Below, piece by piece: positions 1 to 9,378 of a stretch of 64,000 nt of DNA (position 1 is its first letter; every line of letters starts with the position of its first letter). The notes below the pieces were generated by a model. That model was not told where the DNA came from, made no database searches, and saw nothing but the letters and a program-made list of their open reading frames with translations. This DNA comes from an uncultured Aquimarina sp. GTDB lineage: Bacteria; Bacteroidota; Bacteroidia; Flavobacteriales; Flavobacteriaceae. Location of the stretch: positions 124,001-188,000 of the forward strand of contig CANLOW010000004.1 in the NCBI GenBank assembly GCA_947493035.1, given 5' to 3'. Made by a program: the position numbers and the translations under genes.

Positions 1-992
1 ATTTCACTTACGTAGAGGTTGATGCAGGGAGAGGACAGTACGCATGGATTGATTATAATGAAAATGGCCAACAAGAATTTGAGGAGTTTGAATTAAGCCC
101 TTTTCCTGATCAGGCTAAATTTGTACGCTTGCTTTTACCTAGGCAAACCTTTAGAAAAACAACACAAAACAAAATATCTCAACAACTAAATATAAATTTT
201 ACCCGCTGGAAGAAAGATGAGTCCAAAATCAAAAAATGGCTATCTCATTTTGGCAACCAGACGAACCTATTATTAGATCGCAGTATTTTATCAGAAGAAA
301 ACAATCAAATTTTTCATTTATTCAACAATGAAAATCAAAATGCCATTGCAATAAATACCTCGTTTAGAAATTCTCTTTTTTTTAATAGAGGAAAACAACA
401 TTATTCAAACACCTACACGTATAATCAATCAGAGACAAGTAACTCTTTTATTACAGGTCAGCAGGCAAACAGTCTAAAAAGTCACCAACATAACTTTTCT
501 CACAAGATTAAAGAAAGCTGGCTATTACAACTGGAGAGTGAGTATGCTAAAAACGGAAGTAATTTCGAAAGCTTTTCTGACCGAAATTTTAATATTTCTA
601 AAAAAAGAACCGCTCCAAAAATTTCTTATTTATTCTCTAAACAAACTAGTTTAGGACTTACATATTCTATCGAAGATAAAAACAATACTTCTGGTAATGA
701 AAAATTAGAAAGTCAAACATTGAATTTAGAATTAAAAATTGCACAAAAACAAAAAAGTGCTATTAACCTATCTATCAGCTATATTGACAATAAATTTGAA
801 GGTAATGCATTTACTCCCGTTGGATTTCAATTATTAGAAGGACTACAATCTGGAAAAAACTATACTTGGACGGCTTTAGCTCAGAAGAAAATAACAAAAT
901 TTTTAGAACTTAATTTAGATTATCGAGGAAGAAAATCGGATACTTCAAAGACAATACACACAGGAAGTCTTCAAATCCGCGCTTTTTTCTAA
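1..992 (+). CDS. Large hypothetical protein, C-terminal part (cut by window edge)
   Basis: The reading frame is open from base 3 to the stop at 990-992 and has no start in the window, so this is the last roughly 330 residues of a longer protein. An internal ATG at 129 opens a shorter frame but sits in the middle of continuous coding sequence, and the residues before it (GRGQYAWIDYNENG, then an acidic EFEEFEL stretch) read as real protein. That N-terminal motif is one I associate with very large conserved Bacteroidota surface or outer-membrane proteins of unknown function. The rest is rich in Asn, Lys, Ser and aromatic residues in alternating patterns, and the protein ends in a phenylalanine (IRAFF), as outer-membrane beta-barrels often do. 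Function not recognised; a barrel or other surface protein is an inference. Confidence 0.6.
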   Translation, partial: FTYVEVDAGRGQYAWIDYNENGQQEFEEFELSPFPDQAKFVRLLLPRQTFRKTTQNKISQQLNINFTRWKKDESKIKKWLSHFGNQTNLLLDRSILSEENNQIFHLFNNENQNAIAINTSFRNSLFFNRGKQHYSNTYTYNQSETSNSFITGQQANSLKSHQHNFSHKIKESWLLQLESEYAKNGSNFESFSDRNFNISKKRTAPKISYLFSKQTSLGLTYSIEDKNNTSGNEKLESQTLNLELKIAQKQKSAINLSISYIDNKFEGNAFTPVGFQLLEGLQSGKNYTWTALAQKKITKFLELNLDYRGRKSDTSKTIHTGSLQIRAFF

Positions 993-1032
993 CACTATTC
1001 CTAATCAAATTAAATTTAACAATCTATAACGA

Positions 1033-1061
1033 TTGAAATCTATTTTTAAAAGTTATATTTA
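1033..1061 (+). promoter_or_regulatory. Putative promoter of the GH117-like gene
   Basis: TTG at 1033-1035, an 18-base spacer and TATATTTA at 1054-1061 approximate the Bacteroidota consensus TTG-N19-21-TAnnTTTG with one mismatch in the -7 box. It lies 19 bases before the ATG at 1081, implying a very short leader. Confidence 0.4.
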
Positions 1062-1080
1062 AGGCTTGAAATCAACAAAT

Positions 1081-3156
1081 ATGAAGAAATCAATAGCTTA
1101 TTTACTTTTGTTTCTCTGTCCAGCAGCTTTCTATGCACAAGTATATAGTGGTACTGTAACAGACAAATCTACAAACCAACCTATCCAAGGAGCAACAGTA
1201 ACTTTGGTAGAGACTAATCAAACAATCACAACCCCTACAAATGGTACGTTTTCCATAAACGTATCTTCTAATGTTGCTCGCACTTTACAAATCAACAAAG
1301 AAGGCTACATGTTTGAAGATTTAAGGAATTTAACACCTACCGATAACCAAACTATCGCACTAAGACCTAAAATCAAAAGTGCTGCAACACTACGTTGGGA
1401 AAATTATTTAGAGAATTGTTCTAATTATAATGATGTTAAAATCCCAGATGACAAACCTGAATGGAATATGTCTTGGACAGAGCAAAATCTTACAGGGGAT
1501 TTAGTACAGGACAACACACTTGTCAGAAGAGATCCAACAGCTGTGATTGAACATGATGGGAAATTTCACGTTTGGTACACCTATAAAGTAGCACAAGAAA
1601 CAATTTTCCCATGGTTCATCATACCAAATTTGGACGGTAGTCGTGATGCTTTCCCTTGGGATAATGCAGACTTAATGTATGCCACATCTACTGATGGATA
1701 TGAATGGAAAGAAGAAGGTATTGCTGTTGCTCGTGGACCGAGAGGTAGCTATGATGACCAATCAGTTTTTACTCCTGAAATTCTGGAACATGAGGGGAAA
1801 TTCTATTTAGTGTACCAGACAGTTCAATTTCCTTATATAGAAAGAGTAAAGAACACTATTGGTATTGCAGTAGCCGATTCACCTGCTGGACCTTGGACGA
1901 AATCAACAGAACCTATATTGAGACCTACCGATAACGGAAAATGGACTAGCGGATCTACAAGTCGTAAAGATGCTGATGTTCAAGGTGATTTTGATAGCCA
2001 CAAAGTACACGATCCTTGCTTGCGCTTTTACAAAGATAAATTCTACTTGTATTATAAAGGAGAACGCATGGGTGAACGTGAAATATGCGGACAACGTGAA
2101 ATTCGTTGGGGAGTTGCTATAGCCGATAACCCTCTTGGGCCTTACGTAAAATCGGTCTACAATCCAATCACCACTAGTGGTCATGAAGTTGCTGTATGGA
2201 ACTATAACGGAGGTATTGCTATCATTCAAAAACTGGATGGTCCTGAACGAAAAACAATACAATTTGCTGAAGACGGCATCAACTTTGAAATAATGGGAAG
2301 TGCTACCAATACTCCTGAAGCTCTTGGAATGTTTCGCCCTAAAGAAGAAGGTGACTCACCAAGAGATGGTGTTACTTGGGGATTGTCTCATCATTATAAT
2401 TGGGATAGAGCTAGAACAACTAACTACTTAGCACGTTTTGACATAGAAGCTATCGTTTTACCTCCTACCCCTGTAGATCCACCTTCAGACAATGCCTTAA
2501 TTATTGAAGCAGAAAGCTTTAACAGTACCGGTGCTACACCTAGAAACGAACAACCCGGAGGATACGATGGCGTAAATACTTCAAGCAGAGGAGTAAATTT
2601 TGTAAACAGTGGTGACTGGATTGAATACTCTTTAGATGTTCCTGAAACCGGTGAGTATAGATTGTTATACGATATTAGCACCCCTAGTGATAATGCTCAA
2701 ATACAATTTTGGGTTGATGGTACGATGCTAGACCAAACAAACATACCTAACAATGGTCAGTGGGATGACTATGATTTAACTCAAAGTGAGAACAATATCA
2801 CGCTAACTGCTGGTCAAGATTATACAGTAAGAATTGTTGCAAGTGGCTCTAATGAATGGCAATGGAATCTTGATAAAGTTTATTTAGATCTTGCTTCTTC
2901 ATTGTCGACACCTGATTTTCTAGAAGAAAGTGCCGTTATAGAAATTTACCCAAACCCTGCTAAAGAACAATTAAATATAAGTAATTTAACAAAGTTTGTA
3001 AATTACAAAATCGCTAGCTTAAATGGAAGTGTTATTGAATCTGGGGCTATATCACCTAAAGAGTCTATAATTACTGATAAATTAACTACTGGAGCATATA
3101 TTATAATATTAAATGACGGGAATCAAGAGTCCTCAACTTTATTCATAAAAGAGTAA
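1081..3156 (+). CDS. Secreted GH117-like glycoside hydrolase with CBM6-like module and T9SS sorting domain
   Basis: The start chosen is ATG 1081, which gives a clean signal peptide (MKKSIAYLLL...FYAQ, cleavage near residue 20); a TTG at 1066 would only add five residues. The 691-residue protein has a CarboxypepD_reg-like beta-sandwich (about 20-95), a five-bladed propeller hydrolase domain (about 125-455), a CBM6/CBM35-like module (about 474-605, starting IIEAESF) and a T9SS type A tail (621-691, EIYPNPAKEQL). The propeller resembles GH117, the 3,6-anhydro-L-galactosidases that release the non-reducing end of agar oligosaccharides. Candidate active-site residues are D151 (RRDPT), D311 (KVHDP) and H368 (SGHEV), whose spacing fits that family. 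The T9SS tail predicts secretion or cell-surface attachment. GH43-type furanosidase activity is the main alternative. Family moderately sure, substrate unknown. Confidence 0.75.
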   Translation: MKKSIAYLLLFLCPAAFYAQVYSGTVTDKSTNQPIQGATVTLVETNQTITTPTNGTFSINVSSNVARTLQINKEGYMFEDLRNLTPTDNQTIALRPKIKSAATLRWENYLENCSNYNDVKIPDDKPEWNMSWTEQNLTGDLVQDNTLVRRDPTAVIEHDGKFHVWYTYKVAQETIFPWFIIPNLDGSRDAFPWDNADLMYATSTDGYEWKEEGIAVARGPRGSYDDQSVFTPEILEHEGKFYLVYQTVQFPYIERVKNTIGIAVADSPAGPWTKSTEPILRPTDNGKWTSGSTSRKDADVQGDFDSHKVHDPCLRFYKDKFYLYYKGERMGEREICGQREIRWGVAIADNPLGPYVKSVYNPITTSGHEVAVWNYNGGIAIIQKLDGPERKTIQFAEDGINFEIMGSATNTPEALGMFRPKEEGDSPRDGVTWGLSHHYNWDRARTTNYLARFDIEAIVLPPTPVDPPSDNALIIEAESFNSTGATPRNEQPGGYDGVNTSSRGVNFVNSGDWIEYSLDVPETGEYRLLYDISTPSDNAQIQFWVDGTMLDQTNIPNNGQWDDYDLTQSENNITLTAGQDYTVRIVASGSNEWQWNLDKVYLDLASSLSTPDFLEESAVIEIYPNPAKEQLNISNLTKFVNYKIASLNGSVIESGAISPKESIITDKLTTGAYIIILNDGNQESSTLFIKE

Positions 3157-3175
3157 AAGTTTATTACTTATAAAC

Positions 3176-3211
3176 AAAAAAGGTTCTCAGTGTACACTGA
3201 GAACCTTTTTT
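3176..3211 (+). terminator. Rho-independent terminator after the GH117-like gene
   Basis: A perfect 36-base palindrome centred on TA at 3193-3194, with stem AGGTTCTCAGTG and flanking A and T runs. It lies 20 bases after the stop of the GH117-like gene and before the convergent TerB-like gene, so it can work in both directions. Confidence 0.9.
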
Positions 3212-3243
3212 GTTTTATTTACTGAAATAACTATATGAATAAA

Positions 3244-3672
3244 TTACTTCTTTTTATTTATTAAAGATTCATAATCTTCAAACGGAATCTTCCCTCCGAA
3301 AATAGCTGTAGATTTCTTAATAATTTCAGCAGCTTCTTCTGTATCATACCCCAAACCAATAGCATACTTTTTAACTAGCTTCTCTTCCGTTTCGTCCATT
3401 ATATGATCTGAATATATAATTCTGAATAAATCATATAAACGCTCTAAACGCTCAAATTTATTGTTTGGAGGATTTATAGGATAATGACCCGGTGTTGCTA
3501 AAATTTCTTCAAATTCAGAGTTGTCAACATCCAATTTTCTAGCAAAACGTTTTAGCAATGCTAATTCATTTTCGCTAACTGCCCCATCAACTGCAGCTAA
3601 TGTAACAATAGACGCAAAATGCCCTAAATTTTTTTTATGCTTCCCGCTATCGAATAAATCGTTAAATGACAT
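3244..3672 (-). CDS. TerB-like (tellurite resistance B fold) protein
   Basis: A 142-residue, all-alpha protein with no signal peptide or membrane segment. The region around residues 18-60 (ASIVTLAAVDGAVSENELALL) is the typical TerB/DjlA-N signature: a helix followed by an acidic metal-binding-like turn DGxxSExE. A second similar half lies around residues 80-125 (YSDHIMDETEEKLVKKYA). TerB-fold proteins are linked to tellurite resistance and stress signalling, but single-domain flavobacterial members have no established role, so resistance should not be assumed. It is transcribed alone, convergent with the GH117-like gene and separated from it by a bidirectional terminator. Family confident, function unknown. 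Confidence 0.75.
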   Translation of the reverse strand: MSFNDLFDSGKHKKNLGHFASIVTLAAVDGAVSENELALLKRFARKLDVDNSEFEEILATPGHYPINPPNNKFERLERLYDLFRIIYSDHIMDETEEKLVKKYAIGLGYDTEEAAEIIKKSTAIFGGKIPFEDYESLINKKK

Positions 3673-3783
3673 ATGTTTATTTTTTGATAAGACAAATATA
3701 CCATAATTGTATTCTTACCCCCAAGGGGTAAAAACAATTTTTAACCTAGAAATAGCATCTCTGAACGTAAAACATATTATTTT

Positions 3784-4206
3784 TTATTGACCATATAATG
3801 TTAGTACAACCCTTCTACCACCTCCATAATCTCGGTGCTCACACAAATAAACCCCTTGCCAAGTCCCTAAATTTAATCGCCCATTGGTAATAGGTATTTG
3901 TACAGAAGCCCCCATCAGTGATGCCTTAATATGAGCTGGCATATCATCCGGACCCTCGTAAGTATGAATATAATATAGAGCATTTTCGGGCACCATAACA
4001 TTCATATGGCTTTCAAAATCTGTACGCACTGTAGGATCTGCATTTTCGTTGATGGTTAAACTAGCTGATGTGTGTTTAATAAAAACTTGTAATTGCCCTA
4101 CTCTAATTTCCTTTAATTCACTTAAAGCACTTTCTATTTCAGAAGTAATTAAATGAAACCCTCTATTACGTGACTTTAATTGAATTTCTTTTTGATAAAA
4201 TTTCAT
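3784..4206 (-). CDS. YjbQ/UPF0047 family protein
   Basis: A 140-residue protein matching the whole length of the YjbQ (UPF0047) family. Conserved landmarks are HTSASLTINENAD (45-57, with H45, E54, N55, D57), GPDDMPAHIK (85-94) and GTWQGVYLCEHR (114-125); the histidines and acidic residues are thought to form the metal-dependent active site. Family members have been described as having weak thiamine phosphate synthase activity and complement E. coli thiE mutants, but the physiological reaction is unsettled. No thiamine genes are nearby. The next minus-strand gene downstream is TerB-like, 111 bases away, with no obvious terminator between them. Confidence 0.9.
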   Translation of the reverse strand: MKFYQKEIQLKSRNRGFHLITSEIESALSELKEIRVGQLQVFIKHTSASLTINENADPTVRTDFESHMNVMVPENALYYIHTYEGPDDMPAHIKASLMGASVQIPITNGRLNLGTWQGVYLCEHRDYGGGRRVVLTLYGQ

Positions 4207-4354
4207 AGTATAATGACCTGCTTTTAGCTATTAACTACCAGCTATTGTTATAGGTTTTTAAAACTAAGCAGCCCTTATAAATAAGCTAAGAACTACTACC
4301 ATAATAGTAACACTAATTTAAATTAAACTAGAACCTTAAATTAAATGATTATGT

Positions 4355-4362
4355 TAGTTTTG
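4355..4362 (+). promoter_or_regulatory. Putative -7 box of the HAD phosphatase gene
   Basis: TAGTTTTG fits the Bacteroidota -7 consensus TAnnTTTG exactly and lies 21 bases ahead of the ATG at 4384. I see no convincing TTG at the -33 position. Confidence 0.4.
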
Positions 4363-4383
4363 TAAGCTACTAAAATAATCAAA

Positions 4384-5193
4384 ATGGATTTGTCAAAAGT
4401 AAAAATGGTAGTTACTGATATGGATGGAACTCTACTAAATTCCAAACATGAGGTAAGCGACTTATTTTTCAAACAATTTGAACAATTGAAAGCTAACAAT
4501 ATTCAATTTGTTGCTGCTAGTGGACGACAGTACCACAGTATCCTTGACAAATTAAAATCTATTGAAAAAGATATCACAATAGTCGCAGAAAATGGGGCAT
4601 ATATCGTAAAAAATGGAGAAGAATTACTCGTAAATGCTATACCAACTAATGCATTAGCACAGCTTATAAATTCTTGCACAAACATACCCGATACGCACAT
4701 TGTACTTTGCGGAAAAAACAAAGCTTATATCTTACCTAGCCCAGACATTTTTGAAAATACTATTGCAGAATATTACACCGAATATAAAGTAGTCGAAAAT
4801 TTTAATAAAATCCCCAAAGATGAATTCTTTAAAGTCGCATTATGCCACTATAAAGGGTCAGAGGAAAACATCTTACCTCACCTTTCAGATATTGATGATC
4901 AATGGCAATTGAAAGTTTCTGGAAAAATGTGGATTGACATCTCACTCCCTTCCTCTCACAAAGGTAATGCTATTGGGCAATTGCAAGAAAAATATAATAT
5001 TTCCCCTGAAGAAACCATGGCATTTGGCGATTACAACAATGATTTAGAAATGTTGAAAAAAGCAAAGTTTAGTTTTGCCATGGCAAATGCACACCCTGAT
5101 GTAAAACACATTGCTAAGTTTGAAACGATTTCTAATGATGATAATGGTGTTGAACATATTTTAAAAAAGCTTTTAAACAACAAAATAATCTAA
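4384..5193 (+). CDS. Cof-type HAD family hydrolase (sugar/nucleotide phosphatase)
   Basis: A 269-residue cytoplasmic HAD phosphatase. Motif I is DMDGT (12-16, with D12 the nucleophile and D14 the acid/base), motif II is ASGRQ (45-49), motif III lysine is K193 in SHKGNAI, and motif IV is GDYNND (215-220) binding Mg2+. The roughly 100-residue insert between motifs II and III is the C2B cap of the Cof/YidA/YbjI group. These enzymes dephosphorylate sugar phosphates, FMN or PLP with broad specificity, so the substrate cannot be read from sequence. Alone on the plus strand, divergent from yjbQ. Confidence 0.9.
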   Translation: MDLSKVKMVVTDMDGTLLNSKHEVSDLFFKQFEQLKANNIQFVAASGRQYHSILDKLKSIEKDITIVAENGAYIVKNGEELLVNAIPTNALAQLINSCTNIPDTHIVLCGKNKAYILPSPDIFENTIAEYYTEYKVVENFNKIPKDEFFKVALCHYKGSEENILPHLSDIDDQWQLKVSGKMWIDISLPSSHKGNAIGQLQEKYNISPEETMAFGDYNNDLEMLKKAKFSFAMANAHPDVKHIAKFETISNDDNGVEHILKKLLNNKII

Positions 5194-5256
5194 TTATAAT
5201 CTTATCCTTCATTTTTAAAAACTAAAATTATTTAAAAGAGAGGCTTAGTCAATTGT

Positions 5257-5859
5257 ATGTGTATTTCTGAGAAAAAAATCGAATCGCTTAGACAAATAAT
5301 ACATCATATATTACCTATAAATGACTATGATTGGAATGACATCACTCCACACCTTAGTCAGATAACGTTTAAAAAAAATGACTTGCTATTATCACCTCCT
5401 AACAGTTGTCATTTTATAGCATTTATTCTTTCTGGCAGTTGCAGGTCATATTTTATTGATGATGAGTTAAATGAAAACAACCTCCTATTAAGGTCTCAAT
5501 TCGAATTTATAACTGACTACGAAAGTTTTATTACTCAAGATGGATCAAAACTTCACATAGAAGCACTAGAAGATGGGGAAGCAATTCTATTAGAGCAAAA
5601 AGCATTAAATAAATTATATGAAAGTTCTTTTTATTGGAATAAGTTTGGACGTATTATGTCTGAACAAATTTTCATCAATAGTAAAAGACGTAATGAAGAG
5701 CTACTCTTTTTAACTCCAACAGAACGATACATTAAGCTTACAGAAAACAACCCTGATTTTTTTCAAAAGTATGCCTTGAAACACATCGCTTCCTACTTAG
5801 GTATTTCTGCACCATCCTTAAGTCATATACGAAAACAAATATTTAATCACTTAAATTAA
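5257..5859 (+). CDS. Crp/Fnr family transcriptional regulator
   Basis: A 200-residue protein with an N-terminal cyclic-nucleotide-binding-like beta-roll (about 25-120, with the turn AFILSGSCRSYF at 55-66) and a C-terminal helix-turn-helix (about 171-195, ALKHIASYLGISAPSLSHIRKQI in part). No Fe-S cysteine cluster is seen, and the cNMP-contacting residues of E. coli CRP are not recognisable, so the ligand is unknown. In Bacteroidota such short regulators often sit beside one small membrane protein, and here a DUF3995 gene follows at about 50 bases, suggesting a two-gene unit. The start is the first ATG after a region lacking other in-frame starts. Confidence 0.85.
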   Translation: MCISEKKIESLRQIIHHILPINDYDWNDITPHLSQITFKKNDLLLSPPNSCHFIAFILSGSCRSYFIDDELNENNLLLRSQFEFITDYESFITQDGSKLHIEALEDGEAILLEQKALNKLYESSFYWNKFGRIMSEQIFINSKRRNEELLFLTPTERYIKLTENNPDFFQKYALKHIASYLGISAPSLSHIRKQIFNHLN

Positions 5860-5908
5860 GTTAAGTGCTCATTTAGATGAAAATTTGAGAAATACAAATT
5901 TAACTTCT

Positions 5909-6340
5909 ATGAGACTTAAACCTACTCCATTAATCCTTGGAAGCATTTTCACAAGTTTAGCTAGTATTCATTTTTATTGGTCAAATGGGGGTACATGGGC
6001 TATCAACAATGTATTTCCCACAAAATTAAATGGTGATTTAGTACTCTCGCCTTCTTCAACAGACACAGCAATTGTTGGGATTGAATTGTTAATTATTGCT
6101 ATTCATTATTTTTCTAGAGCTAACTTAAAGTTTAAAATTCCTTATTTAAGTTCAAAATTTATAGGATAGCTAATCCCAGGAATCTTTTTTGCAAGATCAA
6201 TAGGCGACTTCAAATATGTAGGGCTATTTAAAAGTATAACAACTACTAATTTTACCTATCATGATATATACTATTTTACACCCTTATGTATTTTAATATT
6301 TTTATTAGGCCTCCTTACTATGATAAAAAGAAAAAGTTAA
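5909..6340 (+). pseudogene. DUF3995 membrane protein gene with in-frame TAG stop
   Basis: From ATG 5909 the frame encodes a small membrane protein of the DUF3995 type (motif HFYWSNGGTWAINNVFPT) and stops at TAG 6167-6169 after 86 residues. The same frame continues without interruption to TAA 6338-6340 and encodes the expected C-terminal half of the family, including ARSIGDFKYVGLFK and a last hydrophobic helix. So the full-length gene has 143 codons with one amber codon inside. A TTG at 5885 would add eight residues at the N-terminus. The gene follows the Crp/Fnr regulator and is probably co-transcribed. A recent nonsense mutation, a sequencing error or two separately made fragments are all possible; I favour a recent pseudogene or an assembly error. 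Confidence 0.75.
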
Positions 6341-6343
6341 AGC

Positions 6344-6377
6344 AAAAAAAATCCCAATTCTAAATAGAATTGGGATT
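6344..6377 (-). terminator. Terminator of the rimP-nusA-infB operon
   Basis: A 13-base inverted repeat, AATCCCAATTCTA with its complement at 6365-6377, is flanked at 6344-6350 by an A run that reads as a U tract on the minus strand. It lies about 25 bases beyond the infB stop. Confidence 0.85.
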
Positions 6378-6401
6378 GAATATTTAATTTATCTAAGAAA
6401 C

Positions 6402-9293
6402 TTATTTTAAAGTTTTCTTTACAGCAACCTCTTGGAAGGCTTCTATAACATCACCTTCTTTAATATCATTGTAGTTCTTGATTTGCATACCACAATCGTA
6501 TCCTTTAGCTACTTCCTTAACATCATCTTTGAAACGTTTTAATGCAGCTAATTCACCAGTATATATTACTACACTTTCTCTTATTAGGCGGATTTGATTA
6601 TTTCTAAAGATCTTACCTGTAAGTACCATACAACCTGCAATTGTACCAATTTTTGAAATCTTGAACGTTTGACGAATTTCTGCTGTACCAGTAATTTCTT
6701 CCTTCATCTCTGGCGACAACATACCTTCCATCGCATCTTTCAAGTCATTGATAGCATCATAGATAATTGAATAAGTACGGATATCGATTTCTTCCTTATC
6801 AGCTACCGCTCTAGCATTTCCAGCAGGCCTTACATTAAATCCGATAATAATGGCATCAGAAGCAGAAGCTAACAATACATCGCTTTCGGTAATTGCACCA
6901 ACTGCTTTATGAATGATATTTACATGAATCTCATCAGTAGACAATTTCTGGAATGAATCTGTTAATGCTTCAACCGAACCATCCACATCTCCTTTCAGGA
7001 TGATGTTTAATTCTTTAAAGTCTCCAAGTGCAATACGACGACCAATTTCATCTAATGTAATATGGCGTTGTGTACGTACAGATTGCTCTCTATGCAATTG
7101 AGAACGCTTCGAAGCAATATCCTTAGCCTCTCTTTCATCTTCCATTACATTGAACTTATCACCTGCTTGCGGAGCTCCATCTAGACCAAGTACTGACACT
7201 GGTGTCGAAGGCCCTGCCTCCTCAATACGATTACCACGTTCATCATGCATTGCTTTTACTTTACCACTGTTCTTACCAGCTAGTAAGTAATCTCCAACCT
7301 TTAATGTCCCTGATTGAACTAATACTGTAGATACATAACCACGTCCCTTATCCAAGAAAGCTTCTACTACAGTACCTGTCGCAGAACGATCTGGATTAGC
7401 TTTCAATTCTAAGATTTCAGCTTCAAGCAATACTTTTTCAAGTAACTCATTTACCCCTAGACCTGTTTTAGCAGATATATCGTGAGATTGAATACTTCCA
7501 CCCCACTCTTCAACTAGCAAGTTCATTGCTGCTAATTTGGTTTTAATATTATCTGGGTTAGCCGTAGGCTTATCTACTTTGTTAATCGCAAATATAATTG
7601 GCACACCTGCTGCTTGAGCATGGCTTATTGCTTCTTTGGTTTGTGGCATGATATCATCATCTGCCGCAATTACGATAATAGCAATATCAGTAACCTGAGC
7701 ACCACGTGCACGCATCGCTGTAAAGGCCTCGTGACCAGGTGTATCTAAGAAAGCAATTTTTTGACCACTATCTAACTGTACCCCGTATGCACCAATATGT
7801 TGTGTAATACCACCACTTTCACCAGCAATTACATTTTCTTGACGAATATAATCTAACAATGAAGTCTTACCATGATCTACGTGACCCATTACGGTAACGA
7901 TTGGAGCTCGAGCTGATAAATCTTCTGGAGCATCTACGATTTCTTCAATCGCCTGCTCTAAATCAGCAGTTACAAAGTCAACTGTATATCCAAATTCTTC
8001 TGCAACAATACTTAATGTTTCAGCATCTAAACGCTGATTCATAGTCACCATCATACCTAATGACATACATGCAGAAATTACTTGTGTAACTCCAACATCC
8101 ATCATCGTAGCAACTTCACTAACAGTAACAAATTCTGTTACCTTCAATACTTTGCTTTCCGCTTCTTGTGCAGCTAAATCGCTTTCTGATTTTTGACGGT
8201 GTTGATCCCTCTTATCACGACGATATTTAGCTCCTTTTTTACCTTTAGAAGATTTACCCTGTAATTTTTCTAAAGTTTCACGTACTTGTCTTTGTACTTC
8301 TTCCTCAGTTGGTTCTTCTTTTACGACAGGAGTTCTACCTCTACCGCCTCGATTACCACCTCGGTTATTATTATTTCTGTTTCCACCTCGGTTATTACCT
8401 CCTCTGTTACCTGGATTAGTACCTCCTTGGTTTCCACCTGGCTTACTTATTCTCTTACGCTTCTTCTTGTCACCAGAATTACTATTCTTATCGTCTTTTT
8501 TCTTTTCTGGTTTTTTAAATTTACTTAAGTCAATTTTTTGACCTGTGAAATTTGGACCATCAAGCTTCTTGTATTGCGTCTTTACCTTTTCAGATTCAAC
8601 TACACCATCAGCAGTTTCTGTTTTTTGAACATTAACCTTTTCTTCTACTTTTTCTGATATGGTTTCAGCAACTGGAGTACTCTCCTTAGAATTTTGCTTA
8701 GCTTTTTCAGCCTTTGGACCAGAAGCTTCTTTCTTCTCAGTCTCTTGCTGGATAGACGCTTTTCCTTTAATCTTTAACTCTTGACGTTTAGGGCGATTTG
8801 AAATCACCACTGGCTCTGTAGGCTCCTGGGCAGCTGGAGTCTCCTGAACTGATACTGGCTTAACTTCCTTTACCTCCTCTTTAGGTACCGAAATCTCTTC
8901 CTTTACTTCTTCCTTTTTAGCTTCTGGAGCAGGTTTTGCTTTATCTAAATCGATCTTACCTACTTGTTTTGGACCAGACAATTTAGTTCTTCCACGAAGT
9001 ACTTCCTGTTGATGCTCCTTCTTTCTTTTCTCAGCTTGCTCTGTTTCAATTTGTTTACGAATAGCTTCTTTCTCTTTTCGAGTTTCTTCTCTTCGTTCTT
9101 TTGAAGCAACAAGTTTTGACTTATCTGTCTGAAATTCTCCAGTCAATAAGCTATAAATTTCCTGAGAAATTTTTGTTGTTGGTCTTGCTTCTATCTCGTG
9201 TCCTTTGGAATTCAAGAATTCCACTGCCCTATCCAGCGAGATATTAAATTCGCGCAATACCTTGTTTAATCTTATGTTGTTTGTTCCAGCCAT
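6402..9293 (-). CDS. infB: Translation initiation factor IF-2
   Basis: A 963-residue IF-2 that delivers initiator tRNA to the 30S subunit and promotes subunit joining by GTP hydrolysis. The N-terminus has an IF2_N-like helical domain (about 5-50), then roughly 300 residues of low-complexity linker: Lys/Glu-rich, with an Arg/Gly/Asn-rich patch ([16 protein letters not shown]). The G domain begins near 460, with G1 GHVDHGKT (about 467-474), G3 DTPGHE and G4 NKVD, followed by domain II, domain III and the C-terminal tRNA-binding domain ending [11 protein letters not shown]. Length is usual for Bacteroidota, which carry a long linker. It is the last gene of rimP-nusA-infB, 85 bases after nusA. 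Confidence 0.98.
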   Translation of the reverse strand: MAGTNNIRLNKVLREFNISLDRAVEFLNSKGHEIEARPTTKISQEIYSLLTGEFQTDKSKLVASKERREETRKEKEAIRKQIETEQAEKRKKEHQQEVLRGRTKLSGPKQVGKIDLDKAKPAPEAKKEEVKEEISVPKEEVKEVKPVSVQETPAAQEPTEPVVISNRPKRQELKIKGKASIQQETEKKEASGPKAEKAKQNSKESTPVAETISEKVEEKVNVQKTETADGVVESEKVKTQYKKLDGPNFTGQKIDLSKFKKPEKKKDDKNSNSGDKKKRKRISKPGGNQGGTNPGNRGGNNRGGNRNNNNRGGNRGGRGRTPVVKEEPTEEEVQRQVRETLEKLQGKSSKGKKGAKYRRDKRDQHRQKSESDLAAQEAESKVLKVTEFVTVSEVATMMDVGVTQVISACMSLGMMVTMNQRLDAETLSIVAEEFGYTVDFVTADLEQAIEEIVDAPEDLSARAPIVTVMGHVDHGKTSLLDYIRQENVIAGESGGITQHIGAYGVQLDSGQKIAFLDTPGHEAFTAMRARGAQVTDIAIIVIAADDDIMPQTKEAISHAQAAGVPIIFAINKVDKPTANPDNIKTKLAAMNLLVEEWGGSIQSHDISAKTGLGVNELLEKVLLEAEILELKANPDRSATGTVVEAFLDKGRGYVSTVLVQSGTLKVGDYLLAGKNSGKVKAMHDERGNRIEEAGPSTPVSVLGLDGAPQAGDKFNVMEDEREAKDIASKRSQLHREQSVRTQRHITLDEIGRRIALGDFKELNIILKGDVDGSVEALTDSFQKLSTDEIHVNIIHKAVGAITESDVLLASASDAIIIGFNVRPAGNARAVADKEEIDIRTYSIIYDAINDLKDAMEGMLSPEMKEEITGTAEIRQTFKISKIGTIAGCMVLTGKIFRNNQIRLIRESVVIYTGELAALKRFKDDVKEVAKGYDCGMQIKNYNDIKEGDVIEAFQEVAVKKTLK

Positions 9294-9378
9294 AAACGCC
9301 TTGTAGTATTCTACTTATATTCTCGACGAGCTTAATTGCTCTATTTCGCTATACTATACTCTTTTAACTAACCGCTCG

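Noticed and set aside
1903..2262. A 119-codon minus-strand frame inside the GH117-like gene
   Set aside because: It lies antisense within a clearly coding gene and its product has no plausible composition or motif.
3244..3672. Tellurite resistance as a phenotype of the TerB-like gene
   Set aside because: Only the TerB fold is present, with no terC/terD/terZ partners nearby, so resistance cannot be claimed.
3712..3729. Inverted repeat TTACCCC-CA-AGGGGTAA between TerB-like and yjbQ
   Set aside because: Too short and without a T tract to be a terminator, and no regulator is evident. Possibly an operator, but nothing else supports it.
8286..8528. A Ser/Thr-rich plus-strand frame in infB
   Set aside because: It mirrors the low-complexity Arg/Gly/Asn linker of IF-2 and has no start context.
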